Positions 1-8,561 of a stretch of 64,000 nt of DNA are shown here, piece after piece. This stretch comes from CAYRDC01 sp964422925 (GTDB lineage: Bacteria; Bacteroidota; Bacteroidia; Chitinophagales; S012-47), in contig CAYRDC010000001.1 in assembly GCA_964422925.1 (NCBI GenBank), positions 124,001-188,000 on the forward strand, in the 5' to 3' direction. Position numbers and translations under genes: made by a program. The notes under the pieces were generated by a model. That model was not told where the DNA came from and searched no databases. It was given only the letters and a program-made list of their open reading frames with translations. Each line of letters begins with the position of its first letter. The stretch's first letter is position 1.

Positions 1-1938
1 AGTGATGGAAGCCACATCATACAAATCATTCCGGTCAACTTTCAGACGCTTGTCATAGGTAAAATAACCGAAAGCATGGTTGTAAATAACTTTCCCCTTG
101 ACAGCCACCAGCACCTGGCAGCCTGGAGTGGCTTTCAGGTCAATGGCTTCCCGGGCGATCCGGGTAATGCCGGCCAGTGCCATGGACGAAATACCTACAG
201 CTTCAGGCAGGCTAAAACTTAAACGAAGCACTTCTTTCCGCTCCAGGCCTGTCCCAAAGGGATATTCAAAACCGGCACTTACTGGTATAGCCCCCTCCAG
301 GGGTATCCCCCCGAACAAGGCCTGTGCAGCCAGATCCTGGTAATCCGTATCATCCCCGTAAGCCACCAAAACGGTTTCCAGACCAGGGAATAAACCCAAA
401 CTGTATGGGGAGCCGAAAAGGCAGAGCACCAGACGGTGCTGATCGTTCAGCCGCTGCAGAAACTGTTGGGCCTGGGCCGTAACGCCATAATTCCGGGAAT
501 ACCACCGGCTCATTCCAAACAAGCCGGTAACGACATGATCGTATTTGGAAAGGGCTTTCTGTAAACGATCCCATTCGGCCCTTGATGCCTCCTTACTGAT
601 ACGGAACACATCAAAAGGTGCATAAGCTGAAAGGCGGGCAGCAAACGTACTATTGTCACCGCCCCCGATGGTCAGCACGGCAAACCGCTTACGGCTGATT
701 TGCCGGAAAGGGATCAGGTTCTCCTTGTCCTGCGCCAGGGTCAGTGCACTGGCAATTAATTTTCGCTTGAGCACCCGGACATAAGGATTATCCAAAGCGT
801 ATACGAGAGCACTGTCGCTTACGGGTTGATAATGGTCGAGGCCGGCAAAGGCTTTAGCCAGCAGAATGCGCCTGACGTGCTCATCCAGCTGCTCTGCTGA
901 AAGGATACCCTGATTGATAGCATCCTTAATGCGATAAATAGCTGCAGGAATATCCTTCGGAAACAGCAAAATGTCGTTTCCAGCCAGCAGGGCTTGCAGT
1001 TCCACATCCCCCGGCCGCTCGGCCTCGCCAGCTCCTTTCATTGTCAGGGCATCTGTAATCACCAAGCCGTCAAAACCCATCCGGCTGCGCAATAGCCCGT
1101 TAATAACCACGGGTGAGAGGGAGCTCGGCAAGTTTTCTTCCTGCTCCAGGGCGGGAACCAGCAAATGCGCGCTCATAATGCTCATCAAACCCTGAGAAAT
1201 CAAAATCCGGTAAGGGAACAACTCCACGGAATCCAGCCGGGCACGGTCGGCATGGATTACCGGCAGCGTTTTATGAGAATCCTTGTCGGTATCCCCGTGG
1301 CCCGGGAAATGTTTGGCGCAGGCAATGATCCCATGGTCCTGAAGCCCTTTCATGTACATCAGCCCGCGCAGGGTGACATTGTACCTGTTTTCCCCGAAAC
1401 TGCGGTCATTGATTACAGGATTGAGCGGGTTATTGTTCACATCCACCACGGGCGCCAGGTTCAGGTGTACACCCAGCAGTTTGCACTGGCGGGCTACTTC
1501 CTCGGCAAAGTCGTAAATCAGGTCGGGGTTTTTAACCGCTCCCAGGGTTAATTGCCTTGGGAAAACCAGTGTACTGTCGAGCCGCATGGCCGGGCCCCAT
1601 TCCGCGTCCTGGGCTACAAGAAGGGGAATATTGCTAACGCTTTGAAAATGATTTATAAAATGCACCTGCCGTACAGGTCCACCCTGCATAAAAATAATAC
1701 CCCCGATATGGTATTCCTTGATCAGCCGGTCCACTTCCGCTATCCCCTTTTTCCCCCGGTTGCTGTAGGCGGGCACCATAAACAACTGGCCGATTTTTTC
1801 CTCTACGGTCAGGGAGCGCAGTATACTGTCAGCCCATGCCGTATCAATCTCGGGCGCTGGATTTGCTGCCGGTAATAAAATGGAAAAGCCGGAAAGCAGG
1901 GAAATGAAAAAGAATCGAATGATGGTTTTACCAGACAT
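1..1938 (-). CDS. GH3 beta-N-acetylhexosaminidase / serine hydrolase fusion (3' end outside window)
   Basis: A signal-anchored protein, 646 codons visible, running off the window edge. Residues 30-365 are a glycoside hydrolase family 3 domain of the NagZ type: KHFPGHGDT at 209-217, the DSH motif (D220, S221, H222) that supplies the NagZ general acid/base dyad, and the nucleophile region VITDALTM with D296. A GH3 C-terminal domain follows, about 390-560. From about 580 a class C beta-lactamase/serine hydrolase domain begins (TPGCQVLVAVKGKVIYNHAF). The window ends at S644-I-T, so the catalytic S-x-x-K is cut just before the lysine. This GH3 plus serine hydrolase architecture is known in Bacteroidota; a role in cleaving N-acetylglucosaminyl or peptidoglycan-derived glycosides in the periplasm is inferred. 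ATG at 1936-1938 heads a hydrophobic signal segment. Confidence 0.9.
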   Translation of the reverse strand, partial: MSGKTIIRFFFISLLSGFSILLPAANPAPEIDTAWADSILRSLTVEEKIGQLFMVPAYSNRGKKGIAEVDRLIKEYHIGGIIFMQGGPVRQVHFINHFQSVSNIPLLVAQDAEWGPAMRLDSTLVFPRQLTLGAVKNPDLIYDFAEEVARQCKLLGVHLNLAPVVDVNNNPLNPVINDRSFGENRYNVTLRGLMYMKGLQDHGIIACAKHFPGHGDTDKDSHKTLPVIHADRARLDSVELFPYRILISQGLMSIMSAHLLVPALEQEENLPSSLSPVVINGLLRSRMGFDGLVITDALTMKGAGEAERPGDVELQALLAGNDILLFPKDIPAAIYRIKDAINQGILSAEQLDEHVRRILLAKAFAGLDHYQPVSDSALVYALDNPYVRVLKRKLIASALTLAQDKENLIPFRQISRKRFAVLTIGGGDNSTFAARLSAYAPFDVFRISKEASRAEWDRLQKALSKYDHVVTGLFGMSRWYSRNYGVTAQAQQFLQRLNDQHRLVLCLFGSPYSLGLFPGLETVLVAYGDDTDYQDLAAQALFGGIPLEGAIPVSAGFEYPFGTGLERKEVLRLSFSLPEAVGISSMALAGITRIAREAIDLKATPGCQVLVAVKGKVIYNHAFGYFTYDKRLKVDRNDLYDVASIT

Positions 1939-2049
1939 AGGACTACCTGCAAAGGACAAGAAAATAATTTAATGCCGTCTGAAACGGCCTGGATAAATTT
2001 CCACAGCAAAAAGGGCTACGGATCATTAATGAACTGATACGGAAACATA

Positions 2050-2078
2050 TTGCACCTCGGTTAAAATCATTACCTTTA
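2050..2078 (+). promoter_or_regulatory. Candidate promoter of the mutL cluster (TTG-N18-TACCTTTA)
   Basis: TTG at 2050-2052 and TACCTTTA at 2071-2078 resemble the Bacteroidota -33/-7 elements (TTTG or TTG, then TAnnTTTG), with A instead of the final G. The same TACCTTTA box lies before the gene at 13149. Transcription would start near 2085, leaving a leader of about 84 nt that contains a hairpin. Confidence 0.4.
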
Positions 2079-2106
2079 TGTCAGATTTAAATCAAAAAAG
2101 ACCGGT

Positions 2107-2137
2107 AATTCCGCCAGTTCTTCTTCTGGCGGCAATT
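2107..2137 (+). other. Perfect hairpin in the 5' leader of the mutL cluster
   Basis: CCGCCAG (2111-2117) and CTGGCGG (2126-2132) are exact inverted repeats around an 8-nt loop. AATT on each side (2107-2110, 2134-2137) extends the stem past one bulged C. No U-run follows on the plus strand, so it does not look like an intrinsic terminator for plus-strand transcripts. Function unknown. Confidence 0.55.
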
Positions 2138-2168
2138 CGGATTAGCCGATATTCGTTATCCGATAATA

Positions 2169-2474
2169 ATGAAAAAGCGACCCATAAGATTCCTGGTACG
2201 GCTGCCCGGGTACAACCGGTTTCATTACACACCGCGTTATTACGATCCTGAAAAGGAAGATTTAAACCGCAGGGTCCGTATGGCGAAAACCGAAGCCGGG
2301 AATCCGGAAACCGAAGAAGCCGATAAAATGCGCCAGCAGTTTTCTGGGATGCTGCTCAACCGCCACCAGTATGCCCGTATACATCACCAGAAGGTTATGT
2401 CCCGGATCCGGTTTTTAATCATTCTGAACCTGCTATTAATCGTGGCCTTGTATATCTTTGTCAAATTATTGTAG
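2169..2474 (+). CDS. Small conserved C-terminally anchored membrane protein
   Basis: A 101-residue protein. The N-terminus is basic (MKKRPIRF) with a tyrosine-rich stretch (YNRFHYTPRYYDPEKED). A charged helical middle follows, then one hydrophobic segment near the C-terminus (residues 80-100, FLIILNLLLIVALYIFV). With no signal peptide this predicts a tail-anchored protein with its bulk in the cytoplasm. Its stop lies 24 nt before the mutL ATG, so it is probably co-transcribed with mutL. I do not recognise a functional domain. The tight linkage suggests a conserved neighbourhood but does not prove a repair role. Confidence 0.75.
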   Translation: MKKRPIRFLVRLPGYNRFHYTPRYYDPEKEDLNRRVRMAKTEAGNPETEEADKMRQQFSGMLLNRHQYARIHHQKVMSRIRFLIILNLLLIVALYIFVKLL

Positions 2475-2498
2475 GCTTTGAAATGCCAAGATATCTGC

Positions 2499-4280
2499 AT
2501 GCCCGATCTCATTCAACTCCTTCCGGATTCCATTGCCAATCAAATTGCTGCCGGTGAAGTAATACAACGTCCGGCCTCGGTTGTAAAGGAATTGCTTGAA
2601 AACAGCGTAGATGCCGGGGCCAGTCATATCGAACTGATTGTACGAGATGCTGGCAAAACACTGCTCCAGGTGGTGGATGACGGCTGCGGCATGTCTGAAA
2701 CCGATGCCCGGATGAGTTTTGAACGCCACGCCACCTCCAAGATCCGGGCTTATGAAGACCTGTTCAATATCCGCACAAAAGGGTTTCGGGGAGAAGCCCT
2801 GGCATCCCTGGCAGCGGTAGCCAGGGTGGAGATGAAAACCCGCCCTCATGACCAGGAAACCGGTACCCTGGTCCGGATTGAAGGGTCACAAGTAACCGCA
2901 CAGGAGCCTTGCCAATGCCCGCCCGGTACCAGCATTGCCGTGAAAAACTTGTTTTACAACACACCGGCCAGGCGCAACTTCCTGAAATCGAACAACGTGG
3001 AAAATCGCCATATCCTGAATGAATTTGAGCGGGTGGCACTGGCACATCCCGGCATTCATTTCCGTATGCAAAACAACGACCTGGAAGTATATCATCTCCC
3101 GGTCGGGAAATTGCGGCAGCGCATTATCGGTGTGCTTGGTAAAAACCTGAATGAAAGGCTTATACCCGTAGAAGAAGCTACTGAATTCGTGAAAATCTAC
3201 GGCTTCATCGGAAAGCCGGAATTTGCCCGAAGAACCCGGGGCGAACAGTTTTTTTTCGCCAACCAGCGGTATATCCGCAGCCCCTACCTACACCATGCCG
3301 TGTTGCAGGCCTATGAAGAATTATTGCCTTCAGGTGCCCACCCCCTCTATATCCTGTTTCTTGAAATGAACCCGGCTAGTGTGGATGTGAACGTGCATCC
3401 CACCAAGCAGGAAGTAAAGTTCGAGCATGAAAAAATGCTTTATGCCTTCCTGCAGTCAGCCATCCGGAAGGCACTGGGGCGGTACAGCGTGGCGCCTACG
3501 TTGGATTTTTCACAGGAACAGGCCATAGATACTGGCCAAATTCCGGCTTCTCCTGTAAGCCGGACGCCTGCCCGGGAAACCAGCCAGCAGGACTGGAAAG
3601 AGCTGTACGCTATTACACGCGAAGGAGCAGCCCCCAAAACGGTAACGGTTCCCAGCGACTGGCCGGAAACCAAACCCGAACAGCCATCTATCCACAAGGA
3701 ATCAGATACTGATATTCGTCCCTTTCAAATCCGGAACAGCTTTATTGTAGTGGAAATAAAAAGCGGCTTCCTGATCATTGACCAGCAAGCCGCCCACGAA
3801 TGCATCCTCTATGAGAAATTCCGCAAAGCACTGGAAGAGGGGAACCACCCTACCCAGCGAAAGCTGTTCCCCCAGCAATTCGAACTGGGGGCCGGGGATG
3901 CACAAATCCTGAAATCCCTGCTCAGAGACATTAACGCCCTGGGGTTCGATATTCAGGAATTCGGAAAAAACGGTTTCATCATCCACGGAATTCCGGCTGA
4001 ACTGGAAAACGTGAATGAACTGGAAATGATTGAAGGGGTGCTGGAACAGTTCAAGCTCAACCTGGACAAGTTCCGGCTGAACCCGCGTGAAAACCTAGCC
4101 CGGAGCCTGGCCAGGAAAGCTGCCATTCCGAGGGGCAAACCCTTGAAAACGGAAGAAATGCAGCAATTGATCGACCTGTTGTTTGCCTGTCGCGATTTTT
4201 ACAGAACTCCGGACGGACGCCTGACGTTTATCAGCTATTCCCTGGAAGAACTCGAACGGCAGTTTGGAAAAAATAAATAA
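2499..4280 (+). CDS. mutL: DNA mismatch repair protein MutL
   Basis: GHKL ATPase that couples MutS mismatch recognition to downstream repair; 593 residues from ATG 2499. An in-frame TTG 21 nt upstream exists, but MPDLIQLLPDSIANQIAAGE matches the conserved MutL N-terminus. Motif I is KELLENSVDAG (E31 and N35 by alignment with E. coli E29/N33), motif II DDGCGM at 60-65 and motif III TKGFRGEALASLA from 93. The C-terminal dimerisation domain starts near 400. It carries DQQAAHECILYE from residue 428, a degenerate version of the endonuclease motif DQHA-x2-E-x4-E. The C-terminal CPHGRP zinc motif is replaced by RTPDGRLTF, so nicking activity is doubtful. Rhomboid genes follow 24 nt downstream. Confidence 0.97.
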   Translation: MPDLIQLLPDSIANQIAAGEVIQRPASVVKELLENSVDAGASHIELIVRDAGKTLLQVVDDGCGMSETDARMSFERHATSKIRAYEDLFNIRTKGFRGEALASLAAVARVEMKTRPHDQETGTLVRIEGSQVTAQEPCQCPPGTSIAVKNLFYNTPARRNFLKSNNVENRHILNEFERVALAHPGIHFRMQNNDLEVYHLPVGKLRQRIIGVLGKNLNERLIPVEEATEFVKIYGFIGKPEFARRTRGEQFFFANQRYIRSPYLHHAVLQAYEELLPSGAHPLYILFLEMNPASVDVNVHPTKQEVKFEHEKMLYAFLQSAIRKALGRYSVAPTLDFSQEQAIDTGQIPASPVSRTPARETSQQDWKELYAITREGAAPKTVTVPSDWPETKPEQPSIHKESDTDIRPFQIRNSFIVVEIKSGFLIIDQQAAHECILYEKFRKALEEGNHPTQRKLFPQQFELGAGDAQILKSLLRDINALGFDIQEFGKNGFIIHGIPAELENVNELEMIEGVLEQFKLNLDKFRLNPRENLARSLARKAAIPRGKPLKTEEMQQLIDLLFACRDFYRTPDGRLTFISYSLEELERQFGKNK

Positions 4281-4304
4281 GAAAACACCCGGAAATCACC
4301 TGTT

Positions 4305-5009
4305 ATGTATCAGCAATCCCGGTTCAATGCAATGCCTCCGGTGGTAAAAAACCTGCTCATCATCAATGTACTGGCATTTATAGCCACCATGATCCTCGCA
4401 CAGCAGGGCATCAACCTGTATGAAACCTTCGGGCTTTACTACTTCGATTCCCCGCAATTCCGGCCTGTACAGGTGGTTACCCACATGTTCATGCACGGGG
4501 GAATAGGCCATATATTTTTCAACATGTTCGCGCTCTGGATGTTCGGGACTCAGCTCGAAAATGTTTGGGGCCCCAAACGGTTCTTTATTTATTATTTCGT
4601 AACCGGCCTGGGAGCAGCCTTCCTGCTGACCGCCACCAACGCAGTTCAGGTGTATGCCATCACCGGGTCTATCACCAATGATTTGAACAACATTCCTTTG
4701 ATAAGCCAGGCAGATGCCAACACCCTGGCGTTGGTTTATTACGTGCCTACTGTCGGAGCTTCCGGAGCGGTATTCGGATTGCTGCTGGCTTTCGGCATGC
4801 TGTTCCCTAACACCCGTCTGATGCTGATCTTTTTTCCGGTTCCGATTAAAGCCAAATATTTTGTGATCTTTTACGGATTGGCAGAATTGTTCCTGGGGTT
4901 GGGACGCATACAGGGAGATAATATTGCCCATTTTGCCCATGTTGGGGGCATGTTGTTTGGATTTATCCTGATCAAGATCTGGCAAAACTCGCGGAGAACT
5001 TTTTACTGA
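4305..5009 (+). CDS. Rhomboid family intramembrane serine protease
   Basis: A 234-residue polytopic membrane protein with six or so hydrophobic segments. It has the rhomboid signatures: HxxxN in TM2 (H69, N73), GASG with catalytic S153, and the catalytic histidine H212 in AHVGGMLFG. It cleaves transmembrane substrates inside the bilayer; the substrate cannot be deduced. The ATG at 4305 gives a short cytosolic N-terminus typical of bacterial rhomboids. Its stop overlaps the start of a second rhomboid by one base (TGATG), so the pair is translationally coupled. Confidence 0.95.
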   Translation: MYQQSRFNAMPPVVKNLLIINVLAFIATMILAQQGINLYETFGLYYFDSPQFRPVQVVTHMFMHGGIGHIFFNMFALWMFGTQLENVWGPKRFFIYYFVTGLGAAFLLTATNAVQVYAITGSITNDLNNIPLISQADANTLALVYYVPTVGASGAVFGLLLAFGMLFPNTRLMLIFFPVPIKAKYFVIFYGLAELFLGLGRIQGDNIAHFAHVGGMLFGFILIKIWQNSRRTFY

Positions 5010-5932
5010 TGTACCGCAAGACAAGCATATGGGAAGATATCAAGGCCTCCTTTCAGCGTGGCAGCACGGTTACCCGGCTGATATACGTCAACATTGGCGT
5101 ATTTCTGTTGATCAACATCGGCTTTGTCATTGCCCGATTGTTTGACAATGCCACCACGGCAAACATCCCGGATTTATGGCTGAAGATATTTACCCTGCCA
5201 GCCGATTTGCATAAGCTGGCAGTCCGCCCGTGGACCCTGATAACGCACATGTTCAGCCATTTTGGATTCTTCCATATCCTGTTCAATATGTTGTGGCTGT
5301 ACTGGATGGGCCGGATTTTCAGGGAATACCTGGGCAACCGGAAGGTGCTCCCCGTGTATATGCTGGGCGCCTGGGCAGGGGCCTTACTGTATATCCTTGC
5401 GTACAACATTTTTCCCGGGCTGCACAACGATCTGCCACAGGTCGAAGCCCTGGGCGCGTCAGCCGGGGTTATGGCTATTGTAGTGGCCACAGCCACGCTG
5501 CTTCCGGATTACACCATATTCCTTTTGTTTATCGGGCCGGTAAAACTGAAATGGCTGGCCTTGGCGGCTGTGATCCTGGACCTGATCAGCATCCAGGGCA
5601 TTAATTCCGGGGGCCATATCGCCCACCTGGGTGGGGCATTGTTCGGCTTTTTGTTTATCCGGCAGTTGCGCAAAGGGAACGACTGGTCGCACGGCTTTAA
5701 CCGGGTGTTCGATTGGTTGGTCACTGTTTTCCGGCCGGACCCGGACACGGTAATACCACGCGGCAAAACGCGAAAACGTGCCCACCGGCAGAAAAAAAAC
5801 CGCCAGAACGGGCCCGGCAATGTACAGGAAAAAATAGACGCTATCCTGGATAAAATTGCGGAATCAGGGTATGACAGCCTGACCAAAGAAGAAAAAGAAT
5901 TTCTTTTCCGGGTCAGCAACCGAAATTTATGA
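5009..5932 (+). CDS. Rhomboid family intramembrane serine protease with cytosolic C-terminal extension
   Basis: A 307-residue second rhomboid. HxxxN is at H89/N93, catalytic S151 in GASAG, and catalytic H206 in AHLGG. After the last membrane segment (about residue 218) comes a basic linker (KTRKRAHRQKKNRQNG) and a short acidic helical tail. The tail (VQEKIDAILDKIAESG, then TKEEKEFLFRVS) is found on Bacteroidota rhomboids and annotated as a domain of unknown function (DUF6576-like). The two rhomboids differ in sequence, so they are ancient paralogues rather than a recent duplication. The 3' end overlaps the next gene by 4 nt (ATGA). Confidence 0.94.
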   Translation: MYRKTSIWEDIKASFQRGSTVTRLIYVNIGVFLLINIGFVIARLFDNATTANIPDLWLKIFTLPADLHKLAVRPWTLITHMFSHFGFFHILFNMLWLYWMGRIFREYLGNRKVLPVYMLGAWAGALLYILAYNIFPGLHNDLPQVEALGASAGVMAIVVATATLLPDYTIFLLFIGPVKLKWLALAAVILDLISIQGINSGGHIAHLGGALFGFLFIRQLRKGNDWSHGFNRVFDWLVTVFRPDPDTVIPRGKTRKRAHRQKKNRQNGPGNVQEKIDAILDKIAESGYDSLTKEEKEFLFRVSNRNL

Positions 5933-7017
5933 GCTTCCGGTTAACACTCATTCAAAAAGTATTGCTGGCGGCCAACCTGCCGGTTGCCATTGCGTTCCTG
6001 ATTGCCTGCCTGGCCCCTGTAATAGACCCAAGGTTCGTTATCTGGCCGGCTTTTTTCGGGCTGCTCATGCCGGTATGGGTGTTGTTTCTCCTGCTTTTCC
6101 TGCTGATCTGGTTTTTTCAGAAAAAGGCCTGGTGGGCCCTGAACCTGCTGGTTCTTATCACCGGGTTCCGCCCGGCAGCGAAAATCTTTGCCTGGCACCC
6201 GGGCAGCAACGGGGTGGCCGAAAACGGCATCCGGCTGATCACATACAATGTGCAAAATTTTGACCTCTACAACTGGAAACATAATATCCGGTCCCGCGAC
6301 TCCATCCTGGATATACTGGCTGAACGGTCGCCTGATATTGTCTGTTTCCAGGAGTTCTACACCGAAGATACAGGGGTGTTTAACAACATTTCTCTGATCC
6401 GGGAAAAACTAAACCTGCCCTATTATTACATGCATGCCACGACCACACTGGATATAACCCATCACTGGGGTCTGGCTACTTTCAGCCGCTTTCCCATAAG
6501 GAAGCGGGAGGTGATTCCCTTTTCGAATACGAAAAACAATTGCGCCCTCCGGACGGTCCTGGATGTGGGAGGGAAAGAATTTACCGTTGTCAACGTGCAC
6601 CTGCAATCCATTCATTTCACCCAAGAAGATTTCCGGTACCTGGAGCGCATGAGGCAGGAACCGGACATCCGCAGCAGCCGCAAAATAGCCGGAAAACTTA
6701 AACGGAGTTTCCGGCAGCGGGCGGCCCAAAGCGCCATGCTGGCCGAAGCCCTTTCCAGTCAAAAAGAACAGCTCGTGCTTTGCGGTGATTTTAATGATCC
6801 CCCGGTATCGTGGACCTACCGCCAGCTAAGCCGGGGCCTGAGCGATGCGTTCCTGAAAAAAGGGTTTGGCATCGGGGCTACTTATGCCGGCAACCTGCCC
6901 GGGCTGCGCATCGATTATATCCTCACCGGCAGGCGGATCCGCGTAACGGGTTTCGAGCGGATACCGGATACCCGTTCGGACCATTACCCGGTTATGGCTT
7001 CTTTTGAACTGAAATAA
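5929..7017 (+). CDS. Endonuclease/exonuclease/phosphatase family protein, membrane-anchored
   Basis: A 362-residue protein. Residues 8-80 hold about three hydrophobic helices. Residues 100-362 form a DNase I-like EEP domain with all expected residues: N107 (TYNVQNF), E142 (QEFY), H224 (VNVHLQS), D287/N289 (CGDFNDPP), D329 and the terminal SDHYPV with H352. The family includes nucleases, phosphodiesterases and sphingomyelinase-like enzymes. The membrane anchor puts the active domain on one face of the inner membrane, but the substrate is not predictable. The start codon overlaps the rhomboid stop by 4 nt, making these genes one operon. Confidence 0.92.
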   Translation: MSFRLTLIQKVLLAANLPVAIAFLIACLAPVIDPRFVIWPAFFGLLMPVWVLFLLLFLLIWFFQKKAWWALNLLVLITGFRPAAKIFAWHPGSNGVAENGIRLITYNVQNFDLYNWKHNIRSRDSILDILAERSPDIVCFQEFYTEDTGVFNNISLIREKLNLPYYYMHATTTLDITHHWGLATFSRFPIRKREVIPFSNTKNNCALRTVLDVGGKEFTVVNVHLQSIHFTQEDFRYLERMRQEPDIRSSRKIAGKLKRSFRQRAAQSAMLAEALSSQKEQLVLCGDFNDPPVSWTYRQLSRGLSDAFLKKGFGIGATYAGNLPGLRIDYILTGRRIRVTGFERIPDTRSDHYPVMASFELK

Positions 7018-7044
7018 CGGCTGCGTGCCGTTTGGGCAAATGCC

Positions 7045-7052
7045 TATCTTTG
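7045..7052 (+). promoter_or_regulatory. -7 box (TATCTTTG) of cysS, implying a very short or absent leader
   Basis: TATCTTTG is an exact match to TAnnTTTG. It ends 7 nt before the cysS ATG at 7060, so transcription should begin at or within a few bases of the start codon. No TTTG lies at the usual distance upstream, so the -33 element is weak or missing. Confidence 0.6.
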
Positions 7053-7059
7053 CAGCATT

Positions 7060-8556
7060 ATGGGGCAGCTGACCGTTTATAACTCCCTTACCCGTAAAAA
7101 AGAGGTGTTCGAGCCGCTGAACCCGCCTTATGTGGGGATGTATGTCTGCGGCCCTACCGTGTATGGCGACCCGCACCTGGGCCATGCCAAGTCGTATGTT
7201 TCTTTTGACGTGATCTACCGCTACCTGAAGCATCTCGGTTATAAGGTCCGGTACGTGCAAAACATTACCGATGTCGGGCATCTGAGCGATGACGCGGATG
7301 AAGGGGAAGACAAGATTGCCCGCCAGTCGAGGCTGGAAAAGCTGGAGCCGATGGAGATCGTGGAGCGTTACATGTATGCCTATTACCGCGACATGGATGC
7401 CCTAAACGTGCTCCGGCCCTCCATCGCCCCGCGTCCCTCTGGCCATATTCCCGAGCAAATCGAGGCCATTGAAAAGCTGCTGGAAAAAGGCTTTGCCTAT
7501 GTGGTGAACGGCTCGGTGTATTTTGACGTGCGTAAATATTCCGAAACCCATCATTACGGCAAATTATCGGGCAGGAACATTGATGAATTGCTGGAGGGAT
7601 CAGCCTCACGGGAACTGGAAAAACAAAGTGAGAAGAAAAGCCCCCTGGATTTTGCCCTTTGGAAAAAAGCCGACCCCGGGCACCTCATGCAGTGGAACAG
7701 CCCATGGGGAAAAGGGTATCCGGGCTGGCACCTGGAGTGCTCGGTCATGAGCCAGAAATACCTCGGGGAGACCTTTGACATTCACGGAGGAGGTAATGAA
7801 AATATGTTCCCGCACCATGAATGCGAAATCGCTCAGGCCGAAGGCATCACCGGCAAGCCGTTTGTCCGCTACTGGCTGCATAACAATATGGTAACCGTCA
7901 ACGGCCAGAAAATGGGCAAATCGCTGGGCAACAGCATTTACCTGCACGAACTGTTTTCAGGCAACCACAAGCTGCTTGAAAAGGCTTACAGCCCCATGAC
8001 TGTGCGGTTTTTCATCCTGCAATCGCACTACCGAAGCACCCTCGATTTCAGCAATAAAGCCCTGCAGGCGGCAGAAAAAGGCTACCACAGGCTAATGAAC
8101 GCCTGGCAGGAACTCCGCAACCTGGAATATCCCGGTGAAGGAACGGTAAATGAAAAACTTGACAAAGAAATCAATTCACTGCTTGAGGGCCTCGAAACAT
8201 CCATGCAGGATGATTTCAACACCGCCCAGGCATTGGCCGGATTGTTTGAGCTTTCCAATAAGATCAACAGCTTCCGGCACGGGCAGGCCAGCCTTTCCGG
8301 TATCCGGCAGCCTACCTGGGACAATCTGAACCGCTCTTTTGAAGTTTTTATCCGGGATGTCCTGGGGTTGCGCCCGGAACAGGAAAGCGGCACGCAATTG
8401 CTGGACGGCATTATCGGGTTGCTGGTCGAAATCCGCAAAAAAGCCCGGGCAGCCCGCGATTTTGAAACCTCTGACTGGATCCGTGACCGCCTGCGCGAAA
8501 TGAATGTGATCCTGAAGGACGAAAAAGACGGCACGACCACCTGGACTATAGAATAA
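7060..8556 (+). CDS. cysS: Cysteine--tRNA ligase
   Basis: Class I aminoacyl-tRNA synthetase charging tRNA-Cys in the cytoplasm; 498 residues, close to the usual 460-500. The zinc-binding C30 lies in YVCGPTVYG. HLGH (39-42) is the HIGH signature and KMGKS (about 284-288) the KMSKS signature. WHLECSVM and HHECEIAQAE supply the remaining zinc ligands. The C-terminal DALR-like and anticodon-binding region is present and unbroken. It appears to have its own promoter inside the cluster, and the glutaminyl cyclase gene follows after 5 nt. Confidence 0.98.
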   Translation: MGQLTVYNSLTRKKEVFEPLNPPYVGMYVCGPTVYGDPHLGHAKSYVSFDVIYRYLKHLGYKVRYVQNITDVGHLSDDADEGEDKIARQSRLEKLEPMEIVERYMYAYYRDMDALNVLRPSIAPRPSGHIPEQIEAIEKLLEKGFAYVVNGSVYFDVRKYSETHHYGKLSGRNIDELLEGSASRELEKQSEKKSPLDFALWKKADPGHLMQWNSPWGKGYPGWHLECSVMSQKYLGETFDIHGGGNENMFPHHECEIAQAEGITGKPFVRYWLHNNMVTVNGQKMGKSLGNSIYLHELFSGNHKLLEKAYSPMTVRFFILQSHYRSTLDFSNKALQAAEKGYHRLMNAWQELRNLEYPGEGTVNEKLDKEINSLLEGLETSMQDDFNTAQALAGLFELSNKINSFRHGQASLSGIRQPTWDNLNRSFEVFIRDVLGLRPEQESGTQLLDGIIGLLVEIRKKARAARDFETSDWIRDRLREMNVILKDEKDGTTTWTIE

Positions 8557-8561
8557 GAACT

